The notes under the pieces are model-generated. The model ran no database searches, had not been told where the DNA came from, and saw only the letters and a list, made by a program, of their open reading frames with translations. Positions 1 through 6,052 of a stretch of DNA of 9,415 nucleotides are shown here, in pieces. The DNA comes from Alphaproteobacteria bacterium UBA3773 (GTDB lineage: Bacteria; Pseudomonadota; Alphaproteobacteria; RF32; CAG-239). How positions within the stretch are numbered: the first letter of the stretch is position 1; each line of letters begins with the position of its first letter. The stretch spans positions 1-9,415 of the forward strand of contig DFFP01000023.1 of assembly GCA_002372275.1 (NCBI GenBank). The letters run 5' to 3'. The translations under genes were made by a program, and so were the position numbers.

Positions 1-523
1 CACGGCGCTTTTCACCGCCGGAGAGTTTGGTGACATCGGCATTTGCCGGCGGGCAACGAAGCGCATCCATTGCAATTTCAACATTGCGCTCTAAGTCCCA
101 TCCGCCGACGGCATCGATTTTTTCGGAAATTTCGGCCTGTTTTTCAATGAGGGCATTCATTTCGTCATCTGTGAGGGGGTCAGCAAACTTGGCAGAAACG
201 GATTCGTATTCTTTTAAGAGATCATAGGTTTCTTGAACGCCTTCCATCACGTTTTCCATAACGTTTTTATTCGGGTCAAGTTGAGGTTCTTGCTCTAAAT
301 AACCGATTTTAACGCCGTCAGCTGCAAATGCTTCGCCGCCGTAATCTTTATCAACACCTGCCATAATCTTGAGTAGTGTTGATTTTCCGGCGCCGTTGAC
401 ACCTAAAACACCGATTTTGGCACCGGGTAGAAAAGAAAGCGTAATGCCTTTGAAAAGCTCTTTTCCGGATGGAAAAACCTTGGTTAAATTTTGCATAACG
501 AAAATATATTGGTATGAAGCCAT
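1..523 (-). CDS. ettA: Energy-dependent translational throttle protein EttA, N-terminal part (runs off the window)
   Basis: ABC-F family ATPase that in E. coli binds the ribosomal E site and gates entry into elongation according to the ATP/ADP ratio; it is cytosolic and has no membrane domain. Only the first 174 codons are present, out of roughly 550 in the family. The start MASYQYIFVM is the family's usual N-terminus. In order one sees Walker A GVNGAGKST (residues 41-49), the Q-loop YLEQEP (75-80), the helical inter-segment, and the ABC signature LSGGE (167-171) right at the window edge. The start is supported by an AAGGAAC ribosome binding site (complement of 532-538) 8 nt upstream. The gene lies 25 nt downstream of the exported-protein gene 549-1070 on the same strand and is probably cotranscribed with it. 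Walker B, the second ATPase domain and the stop lie outside the window. Confidence 0.95.
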   Translation of the reverse strand, partial: MASYQYIFVMQNLTKVFPSGKELFKGITLSFLPGAKIGVLGVNGAGKSTLLKIMAGVDKDYGGEAFAADGVKIGYLEQEPQLDPNKNVMENVMEGVQETYDLLKEYESVSAKFADPLTDDEMNALIEKQAEISEKIDAVGGWDLERNVEIAMDALRCPPANADVTKLSGGEKRR

Positions 524-548
524 TTTGAATTGTTCCTTTTTTATGAAA

Positions 549-1070
549 TTATAAGCCTTGTTCTTTCAGAACTTTTTGGTAAGCAGGGCTGTTGAGTAAT
601 CTGTTTTGATAAGACTGATATGCTTTTAAGATTTTATCACGCTCGGTCGGATCTTTTTGATAAAGCTTGGAAGCATCATATGCTTGTACGGGTTTGAGGA
701 TTTTGCCGTCGGGCGTTTTGAGCGTTCCGTTGCCGTATATCACGGTTTTGAAAATCGCTTGATTGTCAAAGCGAGTCCTGTTTTGAGGACAATCTGCAAA
801 AGAACTGTTGGCGTTTGAAATAAAAGCATTGACTTTTGAATTGGTATAAGCGCTTAAAGCTTGAACCAAAAGCTCGTTGTTTGGTGCTTTGGTTGTGATG
901 TAGGCTCTGGCTAAAAGCTCATAGGTGTCATATTTTGAAGCTTGACAGGCTAAACCTTCGCCGGCCACTTCACCCAAAGTTTCGGCCTCTGTTAATAAAT
1001 CAGGCTCGGCAGAGTATGCGCGAAACGTTAATAAAAGCGCTAAAAACGTATAAAAATAAAGTTTTTTCAT
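549..1070 (-). CDS. Exported protein of unknown function, 173 aa
   Basis: I do not recognise this family. It begins MKKLYFYTFLALLLTFRAYSA: two lysines, a hydrophobic stretch (about residues 4-16) and an AYS-A type signal peptidase I site near residue 20, so it is probably periplasmic. The mature part (~150 aa) looks mostly helical with short loops, and has exactly two cysteines (C42 and C94) that could form one disulfide. The C-terminal third is rich in Tyr, Lys and Gln (for example KAYQSYQNRLL). An AAGGAT ribosome binding site (complement of about 1078-1083) supports the start. A TATAAT-like -10 can be read on the minus strand at 1105-1100, without a convincing -35. The gene precedes ettA by 25 nt on the same strand, which suggests cotranscription but gives no functional clue. 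Confidence is high that it is a gene and nil on its function. Confidence 0.8.
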   Translation of the reverse strand: MKKLYFYTFLALLLTFRAYSAEPDLLTEAETLGEVAGEGLACQASKYDTYELLARAYITTKAPNNELLVQALSAYTNSKVNAFISNANSSFADCPQNRTRFDNQAIFKTVIYGNGTLKTPDGKILKPVQAYDASKLYQKDPTERDKILKAYQSYQNRLLNSPAYQKVLKEQGL

Positions 1071-1155
1071 GAGTATATCCTTATATTTAATTGCTTGACA
1101 TTATATTTTAAAAGAAGTAAAGAAGCCCTTAAAATAAAAAAAGAAAAAATTTTAG

Positions 1156-1184
1156 TTGACATTTGAAAGAGAATAGAATAATTT
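1156..1184 (+). promoter_or_regulatory. Putative sigma70 promoter of rpmJ
   Basis: A perfect -35 box TTGACA lies at 1156-1161. The -10 region at 1174-1184 is AT-rich and offers AATAAT (1177-1182, 15-nt spacer) or TAATTT (1179-1184, 17-nt spacer), so the exact -10 is uncertain. It is followed within about 35 nt by the rpmJ start. Confidence 0.5.
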
Positions 1185-1216
1185 GCCTTGCAAATGTTAT
1201 TAAGAGGAATAAAAAA

Positions 1217-1342
1217 ATGAAGTGCTACAGTTCGCTTAAAACAAAGAAAGTACGCGATAAGGATTGCAAGCTCGTCCGTCGTAAAGGTCGCGTTTATGTG
1301 ATCAATAAAAAGAACCCGAAGATGAAAGCTCGTCAGGGTTAG
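1217..1342 (+). CDS. rpmJ: 50S ribosomal protein L36 (bL36), zinc-ligand-free type
   Basis: This is a 41-residue basic protein of the large ribosomal subunit. It carries the hallmark RRKGRVYVINKKNPK segment (residues 21-35) and ends in KARQG, as in the alphaproteobacterial and YkgO-type bL36. The Cys/Cys/Cys/His zinc site of the other bL36 class is missing; only C3 and C17 occur. C17 is common in this class, while C3 near the start is less usual. An AGAGGA ribosome binding site (1203-1208) sits 8 nt before the ATG. The gene is monocistronic, with its own promoter upstream and an intrinsic terminator 24 nt after the stop. bL36 paralogues without zinc ligands are often linked to zinc limitation in gammaproteobacteria, but in Alphaproteobacteria this type is usually the only copy, so no zinc control is inferred. 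Confidence 0.97.
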   Translation: MKCYSSLKTKKVRDKDCKLVRRKGRVYVINKKNPKMKARQG

Positions 1343-1365
1343 TTCTTGAATTGTTTTGAAAGTTT

Positions 1366-1397
1366 AAAATCCGCCCTTATTTGTGGCGGATTTTTTT
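1366..1397 (+). terminator. Intrinsic terminator of rpmJ
   Basis: A 10-bp perfect stem, AAAATCCGCC (1366-1375) with GGCGGATTTT (1385-1394), has a 9-nt loop and a run of seven T (1391-1397), the first four of which also pair in the stem. Confidence 0.92.
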
Positions 1398-1438
1398 CTT
1401 TGGTAAATGATAAGATTAAAAAGTTCCAAAATAAACTC

Positions 1439-1466
1439 TTGATACTTTTAAAAAATATGTCATAAT
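1439..1466 (+). promoter_or_regulatory. Putative sigma70 promoter for the structured RNA at 1473-1633
   Basis: TTGATA (1439-1444, 5 of 6 consensus) and CATAAT (1461-1466, 5 of 6) are separated by 16 nt. The expected start is near 1473. It lies after the rpmJ terminator, so it would drive an independent transcript. Confidence 0.6.
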
Positions 1467-1472
1467 AAATAG

Positions 1473-1633
1473 TGACAAGCCGATGGCTTGTTGTGTTTCA
1501 CAAAACACTTGTACATGAACTCCTAAAAAACGGGAGTTAACGATATAAGGCATTTTTGCGCAAATAAGTTTGGCTGTATGTACACAGTTTTTGTGAACTC
1601 CCACTTTGGATTTTATTTCAAAGTGATTTTTTT
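1473..1633 (+). ncRNA. Candidate structured small RNA or leader RNA of unknown family
   Basis: There is no credible protein gene here, but the DNA shows a full transcription unit: promoter 1439-1466, expected start near 1473 and intrinsic terminator at 1602-1633. Pairings seen by eye are: a 5' hairpin ACAAGCC (1475-1481) with GGCTTGT (1485-1491), 3-nt loop; a long-range stem of TTCACAAAA (1497-1505) with TTTTGTGAA (1589-1597), then a symmetric 4x4 internal loop, then TGTACAT (1510-1516) with ATGTACA (1578-1584); an inner hairpin AACTCC (1518-1523) with GGAGTT (1533-1538); and the terminator stem. Sixteen long-range pairs in register are unlikely by chance in such AT-rich DNA. I do not match it to tmRNA, SRP RNA, RNase P RNA or 6S RNA. 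It could be a trans-acting sRNA, or a leader controlling the secreted protein gene that starts at 1711. Confidence 0.55.
1602..1633 (+). terminator. Intrinsic terminator after the structured RNA
   Basis: The stem CACTTTG (1602-1608) with CAAAGTG (1619-1625) has a 10-nt AT-rich loop, then A and seven T (1627-1633). The stem is only 7 bp with moderate GC, so read-through into the gene at 1711 is possible. Confidence 0.7.
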
Positions 1634-1651
1634 ATTTTATTTAGACCCCTA

Positions 1652-1707
1652 ACTCGAACAGCTCTGCTGTTCTCATGAGTGACGGTTTAGAATTTATAGG
1701 GAGGAGG
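1652..1707 (+). promoter_or_regulatory. Leader hairpin and strong ribosome binding site of the gene at 1711
   Basis: An inverted repeat GAACAGC (1656-1662) / GCTGTTC (1666-1672) with a TCT loop is extended outward by ACTC (1652-1655) / GAGT (1677-1680) with a small bulge. An unusually full Shine-Dalgarno AGGGAGGAGG (1698-1707) follows, 3 nt before ATG 1711. This decides the start at 1711 rather than the in-frame ATG at 1675, which lies inside the hairpin and has no ribosome binding site. CCCT at 1647-1650 could pair with AGGG of the Shine-Dalgarno, but the match is too short to claim control. Confidence 0.5.
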
Positions 1708-1710
1708 CTC

Positions 1711-2523
1711 ATGAAGAATTTAAAATTTATAAAAATTTTAATTACTGGATTTATATTGACAATAACAAGTTATTCCCAAGTGAACGCCTCTGTGATATGT
1801 GGCTCTTCATCTTCTGTCAGTGGGGGAAAGCTATATGTATATTATAATACGTGTGGCGGTCTTTCAGAAGCAGAACATGATGGTGTAACTATGCGAAACA
1901 ATACCATTAATAATGTGACGAGAAACTATTATATATTGAATTCTACGGATTATAGCGGATCGCTCGATAAAGATGGTAATTTGATTGTGACAAGCAACAA
2001 TGATCCGAGTGTTACATATGACAAAGACACGATAAAAGGTGTGGTGGGTTTTGAATATAGAGTTGATATGGGGACATCCAATTTAATAAATAAATACTGG
2101 AGATATACATATAACCCAGATGGTACATTGAAGAAGTACATAACAGTTGACGATACAGGAAGTTCAATGGTGGCAGATTCAATACAATATACATATGATG
2201 ACCATAAAAATGTGTTGACTGAGAAAATAGGTAAACAGCGGGGAAATAATGTTACTTGGGAAAACAATACATATTCTTATACTTATGATGGAGATTTGAT
2301 GACTTCAAAGTCTAAAAACGGCGAGTTGATAGAAACTTATACCTATACGTATGATGAAGTAACAGGAGAAGTCACAAGTAAATCGGTTAACGGCGAAGTT
2401 GTCGAAGTTTATGAAGTACACAGACCGGAAATACATGAATCAAAACGCATTTATACCGTTTCAGAAGCCGAAGAGGCGCTGGGGAAAAATAATAAAAATA
2501 CGTTTACGTTAAGGTATCGGTAA
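1711..2523 (+). CDS. Secreted YD-repeat-like protein, 270 aa
   Basis: The start at 1711 is chosen because it gives a clean signal peptide, MKNLKFIKILITGFILTITS onward to VNA-SV (cleavage near residue 26), right behind AGGGAGGAGG. The mature protein begins with a Ser/Gly-rich Cys-containing stretch (C30, C48). From about residue 130 it has four or five loose repeats of the RHS/YD kind: RYTYNPDGTLKKYI (131-144), QYTYDDHKNVLTEKIG (159-174), YSYTYDGDLMTSKSKNGE (188-205) and YTYTYDEVTGEVTSKSVNGE (210-229). YD repeats form beta-strand shells in Rhs/Tc toxins and occur in surface proteins; here there are too few for a shell and no toxin domain is visible. It ends with a compact tail, RIYTVSEAEEALGKNNKN then TFTLRYR (246-270), which looks like a separate module, possibly a sorting or docking tail (inference). 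Codon use is more AT-rich (ATA, AGA) than in neighbouring genes, as often seen in accessory secreted proteins. The specific role is unknown. Confidence 0.8.
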   Translation: MKNLKFIKILITGFILTITSYSQVNASVICGSSSSVSGGKLYVYYNTCGGLSEAEHDGVTMRNNTINNVTRNYYILNSTDYSGSLDKDGNLIVTSNNDPSVTYDKDTIKGVVGFEYRVDMGTSNLINKYWRYTYNPDGTLKKYITVDDTGSSMVADSIQYTYDDHKNVLTEKIGKQRGNNVTWENNTYSYTYDGDLMTSKSKNGELIETYTYTYDEVTGEVTSKSVNGEVVEVYEVHRPEIHESKRIYTVSEAEEALGKNNKNTFTLRYR

Positions 2524-2574
2524 AGGTAAGGATAATACTATTGTCACCCTCTCCCTTCTTCCTCCCCTTTTCTG

Positions 2575-2596
2575 GGGGAGGAGGTGAAATAAGGAA
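2575..2596 (+). repeat. Repeat unit 1, copy A
   Basis: This purine-rich 22-mer starts GGGGAGGAGGTGAAAT and is identical to 2734-2755. Its first bases pair with CCTCCCC at 2561-2567 (7 bp, 7-nt loop). Confidence 0.8.
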
Positions 2597-2629
2597 GAAT
2601 CGCTTTATGCGCCAAGGCGCAGGCGATTC
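2597..2629. repeat. GC-rich hairpin, inverted repeat
   Basis: GAATCGC (2597-2603) pairs with GCGATTC (2623-2629). Inside it TGCGCC (2608-2613) pairs with GGCGCA (2616-2621) around an AA loop. This two-level stem is present once in the window, directly after repeat unit 1 copy A. Confidence 0.75.
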
Positions 2630-2638
2630 AAGGTTTAG

Positions 2639-2690
2639 ATCCCTTGATGAGGTGACGCGTAGCGCACCTCAAGGGATGATAGGATAGGAG
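2639..2690 (+). repeat. Repeat unit 2, copy A, complete palindrome
   Basis: ATCCCTTGA (2639-2647) pairs with TCAAGGGAT (2669-2677), and GGTG (2651-2654) with CACC (2665-2668), leaving a 3-nt bulge and a loop containing ACGCGTAGCG. The right part 2654-2690 recurs at 2795-2831. Confidence 0.8.
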
Positions 2691-2733
2691 AAAGTATTGT
2701 TATCACTCTTTCCCTTCCTCCTCACGCACTCAA

Positions 2734-2755
2734 GGGGAGGAGGTGAAATAAGGAA
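2734..2755 (+). repeat. Repeat unit 1, copy B
   Basis: Identical to 2575-2596. Its GAGGAGG (2737-2743) pairs with CCTCCTC at 2717-2723; the loop differs entirely from that of copy A. Confidence 0.8.
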
Positions 2756-2794
2756 TGGATTCTTCGCTAGCGCTCAGAATGACGGTTTTTTATG

Positions 2795-2831
2795 GACGCG
2801 TAGCGCACCTCAAGGGATGACAGGATAGGAG
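2795..2831 (+). repeat. Repeat unit 2, copy B, right arm only
   Basis: It matches 2654-2690 at 36 of 37 positions (C at 2821 versus T at 2680). The left arm of the palindrome is missing and replaced by the ATTCT/AGAAT module and a T-rich run, so this copy is a truncated or recombined unit. Confidence 0.75.
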
Positions 2832-2884
2832 GGGATGCTTAGGCTCGCAACTAAAGTTGCTCAGGCATGACAGAGAAGAGGAGA

Positions 2885-3535
2885 TTAATCCATAAGTGAA
2901 GGGCCGGAGCTAGTGCCGAGGCGGTCGGCACCGGCTTTGATAAGTTCTAAAGCCTGCTCTTTGGTTTTAATGCCGCCCGAGGCTTTGACTTTGAGGCCGT
3001 ATGGTTTGACAATTTTTGAAATCAGCGCGACATCTTCTGCCTTAGCGCCGACGCCGTTTTTAACAAATCCCGTTGACGTCTTTACAAAATCAGCTTTTCC
3101 CTCAACACACAAAAGAGCGGCTTTTTCAATTTCGTCTTTTGACAGTAAGTCTGTTTCGATAATGACTTTAAGGGGTGTTTGTCCGCAGGCTTTTTTGACC
3201 GCTTCGATATCTTCAAGATAAGCATCCCAATTTTTATTTTTTAAATAGGACACGTCGGCTACCATATCTATTTCATCTGCTCCGTCTTCAATAGCTTTTT
3301 GTGCCTCGAAAGCTTTGACGTCGGAGCGGTTATAACCTAAAGGAAAACCAATGACGGTTACAACCTTTATATTTGAATTTTTAAGGTATTCTTTGGCGAT
3401 TTTAACATAGCAAGGGGCAATGCAGACGCCTAAAAAATGATATTGAAGAGCTTGCTGAAAAAGCTTGTCAAGCTCGGTATTCGTTGCGTCTTGTTTTAAG
3501 AGCGTGTGTTCGATAAAAGCCGATAAATCTGTCAT
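2885..3535 (-). CDS. deoC: Deoxyribose-phosphate aldolase
   Basis: DeoC reversibly cleaves 2-deoxy-D-ribose 5-phosphate to glyceraldehyde 3-phosphate and acetaldehyde, feeding deoxynucleoside carbon into glycolysis. It is a cytosolic class I aldolase with a TIM barrel. At 216 aa it has the size of the short bacterial DeoC type. The Schiff-base lysine is K152 in FVKTSTGF, the proton-relay pair is K184 in VKASGGIK and D90 in EIDMV, and VIGFPLG (61-67) is the usual substrate-loop motif. The chosen ATG (3535) has AAAGGA (complement of 3541-3546) 5 nt upstream; an 18-residue upstream extension in frame is not conserved-looking and lacks such a site. No other deo genes are adjacent, so the gene appears to stand alone; its 3' end runs into the palindromic repeat cluster. 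Confidence 0.96.
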   Translation of the reverse strand: MTDLSAFIEHTLLKQDATNTELDKLFQQALQYHFLGVCIAPCYVKIAKEYLKNSNIKVVTVIGFPLGYNRSDVKAFEAQKAIEDGADEIDMVADVSYLKNKNWDAYLEDIEAVKKACGQTPLKVIIETDLLSKDEIEKAALLCVEGKADFVKTSTGFVKNGVGAKAEDVALISKIVKPYGLKVKASGGIKTKEQALELIKAGADRLGTSSGPSLMD

Positions 3536-3612
3536 GTTTTTCCTTTCGAAATTTTTATTTATTTTATTTCGTTTAAAAAAAATCTTCAAGTATTGTTTCT
3601 TTTAATTTGAAC

Positions 3613-3641
3613 TTGACAAAAATAGGAAGATATGTAAGAAT
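3613..3641 (+). promoter_or_regulatory. Putative promoter of the gene at 3690
   Basis: A perfect TTGACA (3613-3618) is followed after 17 nt by AAGAAT (3636-3641), which is preceded by TG plus one base (3633-3635), an extended -10. The start would fall near 3648, giving a ~40-nt leader. Confidence 0.5.
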
Positions 3642-3689
3642 TTATATAGACAATAAGTATTTTATTAATAATTTAAAAATTATACAACA

Positions 3690-4289
3690 ATGAAAAAGTT
3701 AAAAGTGATTGTCTCCGCTTTGGAGATTCATGATTCGTCTTTGGTTTTGGGCAAAACTCTGCCAATCGTTAAGCTTAGTTTTGAAGAGGCCATGAGTTTT
3801 AGAGATCACTTTCAGTCTTTTGAAGAACTGAGAGATTTCTATGGCAGCGACAAAGTGCTTCAAGAAGGCGAGGAGTACGACGGCTATATTGCTGTTTTCT
3901 ATCGCTTCCGGACGGATGTTATTGCAATGACAGGCGTTCTGGAAAAGAGAAATGATGCCAATTTGTGGTGGTCAGATCCTAGTATGAAGTCCGCCATTGA
4001 ACAGGGTCGTGTGTATTTTTGCAATTACCGGTATGATTCAGGACTGAGTGCGGGAAAATTTCGCTACGTCTGGACTTTCGGGGATTGCCGGTTTGAAAGT
4101 ACAGTCCAAGATCTGCGCTCAAGGCACTATTTGCCCGGAGAAGACCCTGAAAAATTTTCAGAGGCTTTGAAAGAGAAAGTGATTAACGCGGCTATCAAGG
4201 ATGAACCGTTTGAGGTGTCGGAATCGGAGTATTTAGTATTGAGGGCGTACCTTGGTCACTACTATGATGATTTCTTCATCAACTTTTAA
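3690..4289 (+). CDS. Orphan protein of unknown function, 199 aa
   Basis: I do not recognise this protein. It has no signal peptide or membrane segment and is rich in aromatic and acidic residues (pairs WW at 93-94, YY at 191-192, FF at 195-196), suggesting a compact cytosolic alpha/beta domain. Recognisable blocks are EEYDGYIAVFYRFRTD (61-76), VYFCNYRYDSG (108-118) and YVWTFGDCRFES (126-137). The C-terminal third is a helix-rich acidic segment. There is no Shine-Dalgarno before the ATG; the leader is plain AT-rich sequence, so translation may start by a weak or A-rich-leader mode. Codon use is slightly richer in GC than in the neighbours. It is a single-gene unit with its own promoter, ending 2 nt before a strong terminator. 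Being flanked by deoC and prfC on the opposite strand says nothing about its role. Confidence 0.75.
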   Translation: MKKLKVIVSALEIHDSSLVLGKTLPIVKLSFEEAMSFRDHFQSFEELRDFYGSDKVLQEGEEYDGYIAVFYRFRTDVIAMTGVLEKRNDANLWWSDPSMKSAIEQGRVYFCNYRYDSGLSAGKFRYVWTFGDCRFESTVQDLRSRHYLPGEDPEKFSEALKEKVINAAIKDEPFEVSESEYLVLRAYLGHYYDDFFINF

Positions 4290-4291
4290 GA

Positions 4292-4328
4292 AAAACCTCT
4301 TTGGCATGTGCCAAAGAGGTTTTGTTTT
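4292..4328. terminator. Bidirectional intrinsic terminator between the orphan gene and prfC
   Basis: A perfect 14-bp stem, AAAACCTCTTTGGC (4292-4305) with GCCAAAGAGGTTTT (4310-4323), has an ATGT loop. TTTTGTTTT follows on the plus strand, and a shorter T-rich run on the minus strand after the prfC stop at 4330. Confidence 0.93.
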
Positions 4329-4329
4329 A

Positions 4330-5916
4330 TTAAAGCGATTGCTCTTTGGTTTTTAAAAACTCAATATCCGGAAAATCTTCGGCCGTTTTATTTAAATGCC
4401 AAGCATTACGCGCCAGAAAAACATTATCGTCGTTATAGTCTGAGGCAATATTGAGTTTGTTTAAATTTAAGAACCGATCAAGTTCTGCTTGATTTTTTGC
4501 TTTAATCCAGCGTGCCGTGTAATAAGAAGTCGGCTCAAAAACAATCGGGACATTAAATTCGGTGCGAATACGGTCAGCGATGACTTCAAACTGCAGAGCG
4601 CCGACCACGCCGACAATCCATTCGGCCGATGGGGTCTTAAAGACACTGGCACCGCCTTCTTCGGCAATTTGTAACAGTGCATTTGACAGGTGTTTGGACT
4701 TTAACGGGTCAAGCGCACGGACGGATTTTAAAAGTTCCGGCGCAAAAGAGGGAATGCCCGTAAAATGCAAATTTTCGCCTTCGGTTAAGGTGTCGCCGAT
4801 GTGAAGAACACCATGGTTTTGAATGCCGACAATATCGCCGGCAAAAGCATCTTCGGCAAGCTCGCGTTCTTGGGCTAAAAACATAACGGGTGCGGAAATT
4901 TTAAGTTCTTTTTGGGTGCGGATTTGTTTGAGGCTCATACCACGCTTAAAGTGACCGGAACAAATGCGCATAAAGGCAATACGATCACGATGTTTGGGGT
5001 CCATATTGGCTTGAATTTTGAAAATAAAACCCGTGACTTTCGGCTCGGTTGCCTCAACGGTGCGTTCAAGCGCTTTTTGCGGACGAGGGGTCGGCGCAAT
5101 TTGGTAAAGACCTTCTAAAATTTCGGCAACACCGAAATTGTTGATGGCACTGCCGAAAAAGACAGGTGTTAAAGCGCCCGATAAATATAAATCCATATCA
5201 AAAGGCGGATAGACGCCTTTAATCATCTCAATGTCTTCTCGAAGTTTTTGAACGGCATGGGCAGGTAAAAGATGATCAAGTTTTTCATCTTCTAAGCCCT
5301 CGCAGGTTTCAATGATGCCGTTGATGTGTGATTTGTCACCCGTTTTGCTCATTAAAATAAGTCTGTCGCCCAAAATATCATAGCAACCCAAAAAATCTTT
5401 GCCGCTGCCGATCGGCCAGCTCGCCGGGGTCACATCAAGGGCAAGCGTCTTTTCGATATCATCAAGCAGGACAAAGGGGTCTAAACCCTCGCGGTCAAGC
5501 TTGTTGATGAAGGTTAAAATCGGAATGTTGCGAAGTCGGCATACTTCAAAAAGTTTTTTGGTTTGCGTTTCAATACCTTTGGCCGAGTCTAAAACCATGA
5601 CTGCCGAATCAACAGCGGTTAAAACGCGATACGTGTCTTCGGAAAAGTCTTCGTGTCCGGGGGTGTCGAGCAAATTAAACGTAATGTCTTTATATTCAAA
5701 TGTCATCACAGATGAGGCAACCGAAATACCGCGTTCTTGCTCAACCTTCATCCAGTCGGAACGGGCACGGCGATTTTCGCCTCTGGCTTTGACGGCACCG
5801 GCCGCGTTAATGGCACCGCCGAATAAAAGGAGCTTTTCGGTTAAGGTTGTTTTACCGGCATCCGGGTGTGAAATAATCGCAAAAGTTTTGCGAGGGTTTT
5901 CGTTGTTTGCACTCAT
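4330..5916 (-). CDS. prfC: Peptide chain release factor 3 (RF3)
   Basis: RF3 is a translational GTPase that removes RF1/RF2 from the ribosome after peptide release and takes part in post-peptidyl-transfer quality control. The length is 528 aa, like the E. coli protein (529). G motifs in order are G1 SHPDAGKTT (16-24), switch I/G2 QERGISV (60-66), G3 DTPGH (84-88) and G4 NKLD (138-141). QERGISV with the following ASSVM distinguishes RF3 from EF-G. Domain II and the RF3 C-terminal domain follow (for example GVVGALQFEV). The start is preceded only by a weak GAAAG (complement of 5924-5928). On the minus strand TAGAAT with a poor -35 some 40 nt upstream of the start is a possible promoter. RF3 is absent from many Alphaproteobacteria, so its presence is mildly informative. 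Confidence 0.96.
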   Translation of the reverse strand: MSANNENPRKTFAIISHPDAGKTTLTEKLLLFGGAINAAGAVKARGENRRARSDWMKVEQERGISVASSVMTFEYKDITFNLLDTPGHEDFSEDTYRVLTAVDSAVMVLDSAKGIETQTKKLFEVCRLRNIPILTFINKLDREGLDPFVLLDDIEKTLALDVTPASWPIGSGKDFLGCYDILGDRLILMSKTGDKSHINGIIETCEGLEDEKLDHLLPAHAVQKLREDIEMIKGVYPPFDMDLYLSGALTPVFFGSAINNFGVAEILEGLYQIAPTPRPQKALERTVEATEPKVTGFIFKIQANMDPKHRDRIAFMRICSGHFKRGMSLKQIRTQKELKISAPVMFLAQERELAEDAFAGDIVGIQNHGVLHIGDTLTEGENLHFTGIPSFAPELLKSVRALDPLKSKHLSNALLQIAEEGGASVFKTPSAEWIVGVVGALQFEVIADRIRTEFNVPIVFEPTSYYTARWIKAKNQAELDRFLNLNKLNIASDYNDDNVFLARNAWHLNKTAEDFPDIEFLKTKEQSL

Positions 5917-6024
5917 TGATTTTCTTTCGATACTTTAAAATATGGGCGCATTCTATGTAATTTGAAATGAAAAAACAACAAAAAAATATTTTCAAAAAAA
6001 ATTATGCTTTTTTGAGAAAAGCTC

Positions 6025-6052
6025 TTGCAATTGAAAAAAAAATTCATATGAT
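6025..6052 (+). promoter_or_regulatory. Putative sigma70 promoter of the DUF4167-phosphoesterase-cyclase-like gene group
   Basis: TTGCAA (6025-6030) and TATGAT (6047-6052) are 16 nt apart. The leader to the ATG at 6169 would be ~110 nt. It contains ATGAGC (6069-6074) / GCTCAT (6093-6098) followed by six T, and a tandem GAAAGCTTT repeat (6133-6150). These could be attenuator-like but are weak. The rest of the 252-nt gap between prfC and 6169 is AT-rich with nothing else clear. Confidence 0.55.

Larger units (their letters stand above)
2549..2870. repeat. Mosaic of palindromic intergenic repeats between convergent genes
   Basis: This 361-nt gap has no protein gene. It is built of short palindromic modules, some present twice: a purine-rich unit (2575-2596 and 2734-2755, 22 of 22 identical) that forms hairpins with CCTCCCC or CCTCCTC on its left; a second unit (2654-2690 and 2795-2831, 36 of 37 identical); an ATTCT...AGAAT palindrome around CGCTAGCG (2759-2780); and GCAACT AA AGTTGC (2847-2860). 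The modules sit between the 3' ends of two convergent genes, the usual place for REP-like elements, and may also stop transcription from both sides. Segments such as GCTCAGAATGACGG are typical of dispersed bacterial repeats, so many genomic copies are expected (inference). Confidence 0.75.

Noticed and set aside
1416..1604. 62-codon open frame on the minus strand
   Set aside because: It lies antisense to the structured RNA, has no ribosome binding site and its translation resembles no protein; the palindromic stems explain the lack of stops.
1473..1633. 6S RNA or SRP RNA
   Set aside because: The 5' and 3' ends do not pair with each other as in 6S RNA, and the GGAAGCAGC-type SRP apical motif is absent.
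1675..1710. Upstream in-frame start for the secreted protein
   Set aside because: It lies inside a hairpin, lacks a ribosome binding site and would hide the signal peptide behind a charged stretch; ATG 1711 has AGGGAGGAGG.
2549..2870. CRISPR array
   Set aside because: The repeats occur only twice each, are unevenly spaced and are palindromic modules rather than direct repeats with uniform spacers.
3536..3589. 18-residue N-terminal extension of deoC
   Set aside because: Lys/Asn-rich translation of AT-rich leader; the ribosome binding site AAAGGA belongs to the ATG at 3535 and the shorter protein has the family N-terminus.
4467..5938. Several plus-strand open frames within prfC (up to 179 codons)
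   Set aside because: They are antisense shadows of a well-supported RF3 gene.
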